This document shows, piece by piece, positions 1 through 6,287 of a stretch of DNA of 11,075 bases (the first letter of the stretch is position 1; each line of letters starts with the position of its first letter). Location: NCBI GenBank assembly GCA_046542305.1, contig JBKHBQ010000127.1, positions 1-11,075 of the forward strand. Direction: 5' to 3'. Both the position numbers and the translations under genes were made by a program. The notes beneath the pieces were generated by a model. The model was given only the letters and a program-made list of their open reading frames with translations. It made no database searches and had not been told where the DNA came from. This DNA is from JBKHBQ01 sp046542305 (GTDB taxonomy: Bacteria; Bacteroidota; Bacteroidia; Bacteroidales; 4484-276).

Positions 1-61
1 TAAGAATCAACTCTTTCAGTTTCTTCTTCCTGTTTTCCGAATTATTTATTAGTTCGCTCAT
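1..61 (-). CDS. DUF438-type protein, N-terminal fragment
   Basis: Only the first 20 codons are inside the window; the gene runs off the left edge. The ATG is at 61-59 and the translation begins MSELINNSENRKKK. The opening MSELINN followed by a basic helix is how DUF438 proteins (PF04282) typically begin. Such proteins often carry a hemerythrin HHE domain and a PAS domain further on, but neither can be seen here. The gene follows hcp in the same direction, 145 nt downstream, which fits a role in NO or iron-sulfur stress (inference). A promoter-like -7 box lies at 150-157, giving a leader of about 80 nt. The identification rests on a short stretch recalled from the family, so it is moderate. 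Confidence 0.55.
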   Translation of the reverse strand, partial: MSELINNSENRKKKLKELIL

Positions 62-149
62 AATATCGCTCAATTGGTGCTAAATCAAGTTTTTCTTTCA
101 ATAACGATTACTACTGTTTTTTTCTATTTGCGGTTCAGGGTATACAACG

Positions 150-157
150 CAAAGATA
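150..157 (-). promoter_or_regulatory. -7 promoter element for the DUF438 gene
   Basis: The minus strand reads TATCTTTG, a full match to the Bacteroidota -7 consensus TAnnTTTG. No TTG/TTTG -33 box is visible 19-21 nt upstream, because that space is filled by an inverted repeat (156-181). If real, transcription would start near 143 and the repeat would be centred near -25, inside the core promoter. That position suits a repressor or a spacer-binding activator. Confidence 0.4.
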
Positions 158-181
158 TAGACACCCGATGGGGTGTCTATA
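156..181 (-). terminator. Perfect 11-bp hairpin after hcp
   Basis: The arms are TATAGACACCC and its exact reverse complement, with a 4-nt loop. The hairpin begins 26 nt past the hcp stop. On the minus strand the stem is followed by UCUUUG, only a partial U-tract, so it would be a modest intrinsic terminator. It also overlaps the -7 box of the next gene by two bases, so it could instead, or as well, be a DNA operator. On the plus strand there is no U-tract. Confidence 0.5.
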
Positions 182-206
182 CATGTACGTTACCATTTGG
201 TTTACT

Positions 207-1859
207 TTAGTTCAAAAACAGTTTCATGTCCTCATCCACGGTTTTTACGCCCTGGATGCCGAATTTTTCCACCAGCACGTTGGCCACATTGGGCGAAAGG
301 AAAGCCGGCAGTGTGGGGCCGAGGTGGATATTTTTCACGCCAAGGTAAAGCAGCGCCAGCAGCACGATCACGGCCTTCTGCTCGTACCATGCAATGTTGT
401 AGGCGATGGGCAGTTCGTTGATGTCGTTGAGTTCGAAAACTTCCTTGAGTTTCATGGCGATGACGGCCAGCGAATAGGAGTCGTTGCACTGTCCGGCGTC
501 GAGTACGCGCGGGATGCCTCCGATATCGCCAAGTTGAAGCTTGTTGTAGCGATATTTGGCGCAGCCGGCGGTAAGGATTACGGTATCTTTGGGAAGCTTT
601 TCAGCAAACTCGGTGTAGTAATCGCGGCTTTTCATGCGTCCGTCGCAGCCAGCCATCACAAAGAACTTGCGTATGGCGCCGGATTTCACGGCATCCACCA
701 CCTTGTCGGCCAGTTGCATCACCTGGTTGTGGGCAAATCCGCCAACGATCTCTCCGGTTTCGATCTCAACCGGCGGCTGGGTTTTTTTTGCATGTTCGAT
801 GATTTCCGAAAAATCCTTCATTCCGCCGTTTACCCTTTCGGAGATGTGCTTAAATCCGGGATACCCCGATGCGCCCGTAGTGTAAACGCGGTCGGCATAG
901 GTGGAACTTTTGCGTGGCGGCACAATGCAGTTGGTGGTGAACAGGACCGGCCCGTTGAAGGATTCGAACTCTTCGTTTTGTTTCCACCATGAGTTACCGT
1001 AATTGCCCACGAAGTGCTTGTACTTCTTGAAAGCCGGGTAGTAGTTGGCCGGGAGCATTTCGCTGTGCGTATATACATCCACACCGGTGCCTTCGGTTTG
1101 TTTGAGCAGATCTTCCATGTCGCGCAGGTCGTGGCCCGAGATGAGAATGCCCGGATTGGTGCCCACTCCGATATTCACCTTCGAAATTTCAGGATTTCCG
1201 TAGCGGCCGGTGTTGGCCTTGTCGAGCAGTGCCATCGCCTCCACGCCGAATTTACCGGTTTCCATGGTGAGCGCCACCAGGTTGTCGGCCGAAAGCGAAT
1301 CGTCGGTGGTAGCAGCCAGTGCGCGCTGCATAAATGCATACAGCTCCGGGTTTTCCTCGTCGAGGTTGTAAGCATGTTCGGTGTATGCGGCAAGTCCTTT
1401 CACACCGTAGGTGATCAGCTCGCGCAACGAACGAACGTCCTCGTTTTCGGTGTTGAGTACGCCCACTTCCTGGCTCTTTTCCTCAAAAGCTTCTTCGCTT
1501 TCGGTGTACCAGGTAGCCGATTCGTGCAGCGGCCCCTGCAATTCGATCCCTTTGGATTCCAGTTTTTCTTTCATGCTTTCGCGAAGTTCGAGTCCCCGGC
1601 GTACCCTTTCCACAAATACCTGCCGGTCGAAATTGGCATTGGTGATGGTGGCAAACAATCCGTCGAAAACAAATTTGTTCACCTCTTCATCCTCGATGCC
1701 GTGCTTCCGCGCTTCGGTGCTGTAGATCGAAATTCCCTTCAGCACAAACATCAGCAGATCCTGCATGTTGGCCACGGTACTGGTTTTCCCGCAAACTCCT
1801 TTGATTGTACAGCCGGTTCCTTTGGCTGCTTCCTGACATTGAAAACAAAACATGTTCAT
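207..1859 (-). CDS. hcp: Hybrid cluster protein (hydroxylamine / NO reductase)
   Basis: This is a 550-residue cytoplasmic iron-sulfur enzyme of full family length. Hcp proteins reduce hydroxylamine to ammonia in vitro and are thought to reduce NO to N2O in vivo. The N-terminal cysteines C5-X2-C8-X8-C17-X5-C23 have the compact spacing of class I enzymes of anaerobes, which bind a 4Fe-4S cubane rather than the 2Fe-2S of the enterobacterial type. Every hybrid-cluster ligand position can be found: H243 (SGHDL), E267 (HSEML), C311 (TTNC), the persulfide cysteine C405 (AGCDGR), C433 (AGCAKY), C458 (AGQC) and E493/K495 (WYEQK). The numbering is one less than in the Desulfovibrio vulgaris enzyme. The ATG at 1859 directly precedes MNMFCFQC, the normal N-terminus, and follows an A/T-rich leader without a clear Shine-Dalgarno. 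No adjacent NADH-dependent reductase (Hcr) is present; the ferredoxin-like gene upstream is the likely electron donor (inference). No TAnnTTTG box lies directly upstream, so it is probably read through from 3350. Confidence 0.97.
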   Translation of the reverse strand: MNMFCFQCQEAAKGTGCTIKGVCGKTSTVANMQDLLMFVLKGISIYSTEARKHGIEDEEVNKFVFDGLFATITNANFDRQVFVERVRRGLELRESMKEKLESKGIELQGPLHESATWYTESEEAFEEKSQEVGVLNTENEDVRSLRELITYGVKGLAAYTEHAYNLDEENPELYAFMQRALAATTDDSLSADNLVALTMETGKFGVEAMALLDKANTGRYGNPEISKVNIGVGTNPGILISGHDLRDMEDLLKQTEGTGVDVYTHSEMLPANYYPAFKKYKHFVGNYGNSWWKQNEEFESFNGPVLFTTNCIVPPRKSSTYADRVYTTGASGYPGFKHISERVNGGMKDFSEIIEHAKKTQPPVEIETGEIVGGFAHNQVMQLADKVVDAVKSGAIRKFFVMAGCDGRMKSRDYYTEFAEKLPKDTVILTAGCAKYRYNKLQLGDIGGIPRVLDAGQCNDSYSLAVIAMKLKEVFELNDINELPIAYNIAWYEQKAVIVLLALLYLGVKNIHLGPTLPAFLSPNVANVLVEKFGIQGVKTVDEDMKLFLN

Positions 1860-1871
1860 TTTTTTAAATAA

Positions 1872-1906
1872 GTTATTTGTTATTAGCTATTAGTTATTCG
1901 TTATTG
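1872..1906. repeat. Five tandem heptamers GTTATTN
   Basis: Five head-to-tail 7-nt units are seen: GTTATTT, GTTATTA, GCTATTA, GTTATTC, GTTATTG. They sit just upstream of the hcp start, in the gap between the ferredoxin and hcp genes. Short AT-rich tandem units next to CTGCCGACTG-type units recur between genes in several Bacteroidota genomes (general recollection, not checked). On the transcribed strand they give a pyrimidine-poor AT-rich leader before the hcp ATG. Confidence 0.8.
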
Positions 1907-1921
1907 GATGTCAACTCCCTA

Positions 1922-1991
1922 CTGCCGACCCGCCTTCACTGCGTTCCGGAGAGGCAAGCTGCCGACTGAGGACTGCCGACTGAGAACTGCC
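1922..1991. repeat. CTGCCGACTGAGRA repeat block
   Basis: Two tandem 14-nt units, CTGCCGACTGAGGA (1959-1972) and CTGCCGACTGAGAA (1973-1986), are followed by a partial CTGCC. A further CTGCCGAC lies at 1922-1929. The intervening GC-rich stretch (about 1930-1958) is not itself repeated here. Together with the GTTATTN heptamers it fills the ferredoxin-hcp gap. No coding potential is seen in it. Confidence 0.75.
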
Positions 1992-1999
1992 TCCTCCCC

Positions 2000-2893
2000 C
2001 TATATCCATTCCTCCTCAATCACCTTGCCCTGAGAGCTTACCACAGCCTGTTTGACCGGGATTTTCCGTGCAGCCTGTTGAACGGCCATTTGTGCAAGCC
2101 GGGTGAGTCCGCCGCAGCAGGGCACCTCCATGCGCACCACAGTGATGGAATTGATGCGTGAATCGTTGATCATGGCCACCAGTTTTTGCTGGTAACTTTC
2201 CTGGCTACTGTCCAGTTTAGGACAGGCGATGGCCAGGATTTTTCCCTTCAGAAACCGTGCATGGAAATTGCCCATGGCAAAAGCGGCACAATCGGCGGCC
2301 AGCACCACATCGGCATTTCTGAAATAGGGTGCCATGGGGTTGAGCAGGTGAAGCTGCACGGGCCACTGGCGCAATTCGGAGCGGGCTTCGGCGCCGTTGC
2401 CGGGCTGTGCGGCCTGTTCCACCTCGTCCATGTCGATATCGAACGCCACAGCAGCCGATCCGGGGCATCCGCCGCCGCAACCGCCGCTGACTGCCGACAT
2501 ATGCTCATGCACCACTCCCGCCGTGGCAAGATCAGGTTTGGTAACATCCATATCGATGTTGTTGATCTTAATGTAGCGGATGGCTTCATCAAGCAGATCA
2601 TAAGCCTGGTGCTGCTTGAGGTGTTCCAGGTGGGCAAGCACCGTATTTTTTCCTTTTTTCACCATTTCCTGCATCACGAGGGCTTCGTTGTAAGGCTCGG
2701 CCACGCGCTCTTCCAGCGTAATGGCATCCTCGGGGCAGTGCCCGATACAGGCGCCCAGGCCGTCACAAAAAAGATCGCTCACCAGGCGGGCCTTGCCGTC
2801 GATCAGTTGCAAAGCGCCTTCGTGGCAGTTGGGGATGCACAATCCGCATCCGGTGCATTTTTCCTCGTCAATTTTTATGATTTCTCTTTTCAT
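2000..2893 (-). CDS. 4Fe-4S ferredoxin-domain protein linked to Hcp
   Basis: This is a 297-residue soluble protein without signal peptide or membrane segments. The N-terminal ferredoxin domain (residues about 4-60) has a classic cluster motif C13-X2-C16-X2-C19-X3-C23. The second motif is incomplete: C43-X5-C49-X3-C53-P, with leucine where the second cysteine is expected. Residues 60-120 are mostly helical. A glycine/cysteine turn, SGGCGGGCPG, carries C139 and C143. The C-terminal half has a compact fold with conserved-looking cysteines C202, C224 and the pair C259-C260 (VPCCGG). Proteins of this layout are often encoded beside hcp and Rrf2 genes in anaerobes and carry only generic names. Its start lies 14 nt after the Rrf2 stop with AGGA abutting the ATG, so the two are cotranscribed. 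A role as electron donor to Hcp, or as an Fe-S sensor or repair partner, is inference. Confidence 0.85.
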   Translation of the reverse strand: MKREIIKIDEEKCTGCGLCIPNCHEGALQLIDGKARLVSDLFCDGLGACIGHCPEDAITLEERVAEPYNEALVMQEMVKKGKNTVLAHLEHLKQHQAYDLLDEAIRYIKINNIDMDVTKPDLATAGVVHEHMSAVSGGCGGGCPGSAAVAFDIDMDEVEQAAQPGNGAEARSELRQWPVQLHLLNPMAPYFRNADVVLAADCAAFAMGNFHARFLKGKILAIACPKLDSSQESYQQKLVAMINDSRINSITVVRMEVPCCGGLTRLAQMAVQQAARKIPVKQAVVSSQGKVIEEEWI

Positions 2894-2907
2894 TCCTATG
2901 ATAAATG

Positions 2908-3321
2908 TTATGATTTCAAACTAAGTTTCAGGTCACCCAACGTTCGGCCGGAATAGTAGCGTTTAAATTCGCGGAACAACCGTTGGCGGGCATCGCCAAA
3001 CACGCATTCCTCAAAGGGGCACACGCCGTCTTCGCGCCTGCACTGCTCCGGTTCGATTTTTCCATCCATGATTTCATAAATTTCGTACATGGACAGTTGA
3101 TCGGGATTCACCAACAGGTTGAACCCGCCTTTGGGGCCGCGCCGCGAGGTAATGATCCCGTGCCTCGACAGCACCTGCAGCACCTTGGCAATGTGATTGC
3201 GCGACAACTGTAACACATCCGCAATCCGGGTGGCGTTCATCGGCTCTTCGCTGCCTGCGATCAGCGCCAGACTGTGGACCGCGATGTTGGATGCCTCGGA
3301 TATGTTGAATAATTTTGACAT
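2908..3321 (-). CDS. Rrf2-family Fe-S transcriptional regulator (first copy)
   Basis: This is a 137-residue winged-helix regulator of the Rrf2 family, which includes IscR and NsrR. The helix-turn-helix covers residues about 27-50, and the wing contains RGPKGGF (61-67). Three cysteines, C94-X6-C101-X4-C106, sit where IscR and NsrR hold a 2Fe-2S or 4Fe-4S cluster. The start chosen is the ATG at 3321 giving MSKLFNISEA, which matches the second Rrf2 protein here (MSKIFSLSEA). An in-frame extension to 3414 would run through the promoter. It leads the ferredoxin-hcp unit and probably regulates it in response to NO or Fe-S status (inference). It is about 45% identical to the second copy over the first 110 residues. 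Confidence 0.93.
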   Translation of the reverse strand: MSKLFNISEASNIAVHSLALIAGSEEPMNATRIADVLQLSRNHIAKVLQVLSRHGIITSRRGPKGGFNLLVNPDQLSMYEIYEIMDGKIEPEQCRREDGVCPFEECVFGDARQRLFREFKRYYSGRTLGDLKLSLKS

Positions 3322-3344
3322 TGACTGTTTAAATGTATTTTGGT

Positions 3345-3360
3345 ATTTGTTTACGCAAAT
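3345..3360. promoter_or_regulatory. Possible operator ATTTG-N6-CAAAT
   Basis: A short inverted repeat, with 5-bp arms 6 nt apart, overlaps the -7 box and the predicted transcription start of the Rrf2-ferredoxin-hcp unit. This is where an autoregulating Rrf2 repressor could bind. The arms are short and AT-rich, so chance is possible. Confidence 0.25.
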
Positions 3361-3386
3361 GTATGATTGATCCTGAAACTGACAAA
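3356..3386 (-). promoter_or_regulatory. Promoter of the Rrf2-ferredoxin-hcp unit
   Basis: The minus strand carries TTTG (3386-3383), a 19-nt spacer, then TACATTTG (3363-3356). This fits the Bacteroidota primary sigma promoter TTTG-N19-21-TAnnTTTG. Transcription would start near 3349, leaving a leader of about 28 nt before the ATG at 3321. Confidence 0.7.
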
Positions 3387-3500
3387 ATAATTTTGCCGCT
3401 TTTTTAGCAACCAAAAAAGCAATTTACTGAATAACAAACATTTTGAGATTAAATTTATTTAGGTTCTAAATTACCTGATTATGGTTTTTGTGCTGAATAT

Positions 3501-4538
3501 CTATTCCTCCACTTCCGGATTGATCCAGAGGTAGCTGAACCAGTGCCAGCTTTTCCCATCGGCTGATGGTGCGGTGAGGGTGTACAATGTGCGGCGGCCG
3601 GAGAGCTTTTTGCCGGCCTTCAGGATTATATAGGGCTGTTGACCCCCGGAAATTTTTTTGATTTCTGTTTTGACGCCATCCACAAAAAACTGTGCATTTT
3701 TCGGATTAATCTTTCCCGGGACCAACTCTACACGCAGTTCCGGCGGATTGGAGGTATAAAACGGCGAATCCGGAATCTCCTGCTCAATCTGCAGGGCTTT
3801 CATGGTGATCTTATTTTCAAACCCTTCTATGGTGGCAAAGGGCCCACCCATCGGGAATCGCGGAATGGCAAAGCGCGGGGTCATTTCGCAAAGCACGCCT
3901 GATTTTTGCACTGCGGCGGCTTTGAAGCCTTCCTCCTCCAGCACCTTCTCCATATCCTGTGTCCATTCGCCATAGGGATAGGCGTAGATTTCAGGCGCTT
4001 CACCCAGATGCTCGCGGAACAGGTCTGAAGCTATTTTCAGATCGTCCCTGAATTGATCTTTCCGGTCTTTTTCGGGATAATTCACAAAATGGTCGTGCGA
4101 ATGGGAATGGTTTCCGATTTCGATGCCGGCCCGGATGAGTTCCTTCAGTTGATTCCAGTTCATAAAATCATTGCCGCCCACCGTTTGGGTCTGCACAAAA
4201 ACGGTGGCAGGATAGCCGTATTTTTTCAACAGTTTAACTCCATGGGTATAAAAACTCAGGTAGCCGTCATCCACCGTCAGCACCACTGTTTTTTCGGGAA
4301 AGTCATCGCCGGATGTCCACCTGTCAACCGCTTCACCCATCGAAAGCACCCGGTAATCGTTTTCTTTCAGGTATTCGAGCTGGGATTCGAAAACTTCCAT
4401 AGAAATGTTGGTGCTCGGAAAACGGTCGTCGCCAAAACGGTGATAAGCAAATACAGGAATATCAAATTTTTGTGACTGCACCGACACGGGCACCCCGGCC
4501 AAAAAAACTGTGGTGATAATGATCAATAGCGTTCGCAT
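3501..4538 (-). CDS. Secreted polysaccharide deacetylase (NodB domain)
   Basis: This 345-residue protein has a cleavable signal peptide (MRTLLIIITTVFLAGV, ending near residue 22). The carbohydrate esterase family 4 / NodB domain spans about 28-235. Visible catalytic motifs are TVDDGY (D90 base, D91 metal ligand), HSHSH (metal ligands H144 and H148) and YAYPYG (185-190), which supplies the groove wall. Such enzymes remove acetyl groups from N-acetylated sugars in exopolysaccharide or cell wall. The YPYG form of motif 3 is closer to the PgaB-like branch than to peptidoglycan deacetylases with RPPYG. The C-terminal roughly 100 residues are beta-rich without a recognised family and may bind carbohydrate. 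It begins 30 nt after the stop of a second Rrf2 gene, so the two are probably cotranscribed. The actual substrate is unknown. Confidence 0.92.
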   Translation of the reverse strand: MRTLLIIITTVFLAGVPVSVQSQKFDIPVFAYHRFGDDRFPSTNISMEVFESQLEYLKENDYRVLSMGEAVDRWTSGDDFPEKTVVLTVDDGYLSFYTHGVKLLKKYGYPATVFVQTQTVGGNDFMNWNQLKELIRAGIEIGNHSHSHDHFVNYPEKDRKDQFRDDLKIASDLFREHLGEAPEIYAYPYGEWTQDMEKVLEEEGFKAAAVQKSGVLCEMTPRFAIPRFPMGGPFATIEGFENKITMKALQIEQEIPDSPFYTSNPPELRVELVPGKINPKNAQFFVDGVKTEIKKISGGQQPYIILKAGKKLSGRRTLYTLTAPSADGKSWHWFSYLWINPEVEE

Positions 4539-4568
4539 GGTATGTATAACGCTAAAGGTGCAGGATTG

Positions 4569-4967
4569 TTAAAGGTAGTCGCTCAATTTCTGACTTTGCA
4601 GATAATCCTTAAAATTCTGTGTCATTTTTCCGATGACATCCCCCAGGATGCACTTATCGAACGGGCATATCATGTTATCCATCGGGCATTCTGTAATTTC
4701 GATGCGTCCTTCGATGGATTCGTAGATTTCGAGCAGGTTGATTTCTTCGGCGGAGCGCTTGAGCTTGAACCCCCCGTGCGGGCCTCTGTTCGATGTAAGA
4801 AAATCATCCTTCACCAGGCGTTGCAGTACTTTGGCTACATGATGTTTGGACGAACCGGTGCGTTCGGCGATTTTGATCACATTAAGCTTGTTTTCCGATT
4901 TCGCTATCAGCACCATGCTGTGGATGGCTATCGAGCCCGCCTCCGACAATGAAAAGATTTTCGACAT
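4569..4967 (-). CDS. Rrf2-family Fe-S transcriptional regulator (second copy)
   Basis: This is a 132-residue Rrf2 winged-helix regulator. The helix-turn-helix spans about 27-50 and the wing contains RGPHGGF (61-67). Its cysteines C94-X6-C101-X4-C106 are in exactly the positions found in the first copy, so the same kind of Fe-S cluster is expected. About half of the first 110 residues are identical between the two, suggesting paralogues or members of one subfamily. It is followed after 30 nt by the polysaccharide deacetylase gene. It could control that gene, itself, or the Hcp unit (inference). Confidence 0.93.
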   Translation of the reverse strand: MSKIFSLSEAGSIAIHSMVLIAKSENKLNVIKIAERTGSSKHHVAKVLQRLVKDDFLTSNRGPHGGFKLKRSAEEINLLEIYESIEGRIEITECPMDNMICPFDKCILGDVIGKMTQNFKDYLQSQKLSDYL

Positions 4968-5001
4968 CTTTATAAACTTCTGTTAATCCACGGTATCCGG
5001 G

Positions 5002-5009
5002 CAAAGATA
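5002..5009 (-). promoter_or_regulatory. -7 promoter element of the second Rrf2 gene
   Basis: The minus strand reads TATCTTTG, matching TAnnTTTG, about 35 nt upstream of the ATG at 4967. This is nearly the same geometry as the first Rrf2 promoter. No good -33 TTTG is seen 19-21 nt upstream, which would fit an activated or weak promoter. Confidence 0.5.
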
Positions 5010-5102
5010 AGGCAATTATCAGATATTAAGTATTTAATAGCTAATTTAAACTTGTTCTACCTATAGAGCCCTGATTGATGTGTGTAGGTTGTGCTGAAAG
5101 AC

Positions 5103-6188
5103 TCAGAACCTGTAGGCGGCCTTTTTCAGTTCCTTCACGTTGCCGATCGGGTTTGGCGGACTGAGTTCCTTTGCCAGGAATTTATAGATCTTCACCCTGA
5201 TCTCATTGGCGATTTTTGTATCCATCCGGTCGAATGAATGGCCGCCGGGCACATCCTGATAAATTTCGTATTCGAAATCCTTGTCTTCGGCCTTAAGCGA
5301 TTTGATCAAATGCTCCACCTCAAGCACGTTAACGTCGTCGTCGTTGGTATTGGTATGGATGAGCAGCGGTGTATCCTTCATCTTGTGGGCATTCCAGGCC
5401 GGCGAGCGGCGGCGGTACTCTTCCACATTTTCGTAAGCGGTTTGGCCGATGTGGTAGCCGGCAGAAAACAGGTCGCGATAGCCCTGGGTTTTGTAGCCCA
5501 TGCGGGCAATGATGTCGCTCACCGGCACGCCGGCAAAGGCCGCCTGATAATCGCCGGGGTAATCGAAAATATTCATCAGCGCGATAAGGCCGCCATGGCT
5601 CCAGCCGATAATGCCCACGCGGTTTTTGTCGACAATGTCGAAGTTTTCGATCATGTAATCACGGCTGGCCTTCACGTCCTGCACTTCCAGTCCGCCGTAG
5701 TCGATTTTTTCGTAATGGCCCTTTCCGTAACCGGTACTGCCGCGGTATTCGGCGGCTACGATGATGTAACCCTGCGCCACCAGTTCGCGCACGATGTGGG
5801 TGTAGTAGGTCGAAAAATCGGCATGCACCCCGCCATGCGGCAGCACGATGAGCGGATATTTTTTGGACGGGTCCACCGTTTTGGGAATGATGGTGTAGGT
5901 CCAGAATTTCACCGGGTTTCCGGCGCCCTGGGCATCCGGGTTTTCTTCCTTCCACAGCGGCGGGCCGTAAATGTAAACCTTATCCACGTAGGCCACGTCG
6001 CCCACACGCTGAAACCACAGCAGGTCGTCGATGTTTTTCATCACCACATCGAAGTTGTGCTGCATGTCGTCGATCTTGTTGTTCAGGCGGTCGATTTCCT
6101 GTTCGAGTTCTTCGCTGTTTTGCGAAAAGGCCGGCGTTGCGCAAAATACAAACATTACCAGGCCAAGCATCATCCAAAATTTCTTCAT
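5103..6188 (-). CDS. Secreted S9-like alpha/beta-hydrolase peptidase
   Basis: This 361-residue protein has a signal peptide (MKKFWMMLGLVMFVFC, cut near AFSQ at 20-23). A predicted coiled coil of about 30 residues follows (24-55, with EELEQEIDRLNNKI). A prolyl-oligopeptidase-type alpha/beta-hydrolase domain then spans about 90-340. The catalytic elements are S197 in GWSHGG, D283 in NTNDDDV, H317 in GGHSF, and the oxyanion-side HGG at 118-120. Typical S9 peptidases are 600-750 residues and carry a beta-propeller that gates the active site. Here the propeller is missing and replaced by the coiled coil, so oligomerisation may do the gating. A dipeptidyl/oligopeptidase or an acyl esterase are both possible. 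The ATG at 6188 is chosen because it starts the signal peptide; the in-frame extension to 6329 would cross the promoter and the divergent gene. It probably acts in the periplasm. Confidence 0.88.
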   Translation of the reverse strand: MKKFWMMLGLVMFVFCATPAFSQNSEELEQEIDRLNNKIDDMQHNFDVVMKNIDDLLWFQRVGDVAYVDKVYIYGPPLWKEENPDAQGAGNPVKFWTYTIIPKTVDPSKKYPLIVLPHGGVHADFSTYYTHIVRELVAQGYIIVAAEYRGSTGYGKGHYEKIDYGGLEVQDVKASRDYMIENFDIVDKNRVGIIGWSHGGLIALMNIFDYPGDYQAAFAGVPVSDIIARMGYKTQGYRDLFSAGYHIGQTAYENVEEYRRRSPAWNAHKMKDTPLLIHTNTNDDDVNVLEVEHLIKSLKAEDKDFEYEIYQDVPGGHSFDRMDTKIANEIRVKIYKFLAKELSPPNPIGNVKELKKAAYRF

Positions 6189-6212
6189 CGTCCTTGCATT
6201 AACATGTTTTTG

Positions 6213-6220
6213 CAAAAATA
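6213..6220 (-). promoter_or_regulatory. -7 promoter element of the S9 peptidase gene
   Basis: The minus strand reads TATTTTTG, matching TAnnTTTG, 24 nt upstream of the ATG at 6188. A near-match -33 tetramer, TTCG, lies 19 nt further upstream. It is divergent from the plus-strand box at 6260. Confidence 0.5.
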
Positions 6221-6259
6221 AGAATCGCCTGATAATCTCCGAATTTTTGCGGATGTTGT

Positions 6260-6267
6260 TATCTTTG
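6260..6267 (+). promoter_or_regulatory. -7 promoter element of the DUF6922-like gene
   Basis: TATCTTTG matches TAnnTTTG, 20 nt before the ATG at 6288. No TTTG is seen at the right distance for -33. Together with the minus-strand box at 6213 it forms a divergent promoter region of about 100 nt. Confidence 0.5.
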
Positions 6268-6287
6268 TTCAAAAGGTAACAATAAAA

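Noticed and set aside
168..992. Plus-strand 274-codon open frame antisense to hcp
   Set aside because: No family features; it lies opposite a gene with all catalytic residues intact and reflects its codon bias. The same holds for the plus-strand frame at 1014-1871.
1872..1991. Repeat block as a CRISPR array
   Set aside because: Units are 7 and 14 nt, contiguous without spacers, and there are no cas genes.
2186..2956. Plus-strand 256-codon open frame
   Set aside because: Antisense to the ferredoxin-like gene and the end of the Rrf2 gene; its composition looks like a mirror of those genes.
3322..3414. N-terminal extension of the first Rrf2 protein
   Set aside because: It would be translated through the promoter, and the family start MSKLF is at 3321, matching the paralogue.
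5238..6221. Plus-strand 327-codon open frame
   Set aside because: Antisense to the S9-type hydrolase; unusually rich in His/Val as expected from the opposite strand, and with no domain.
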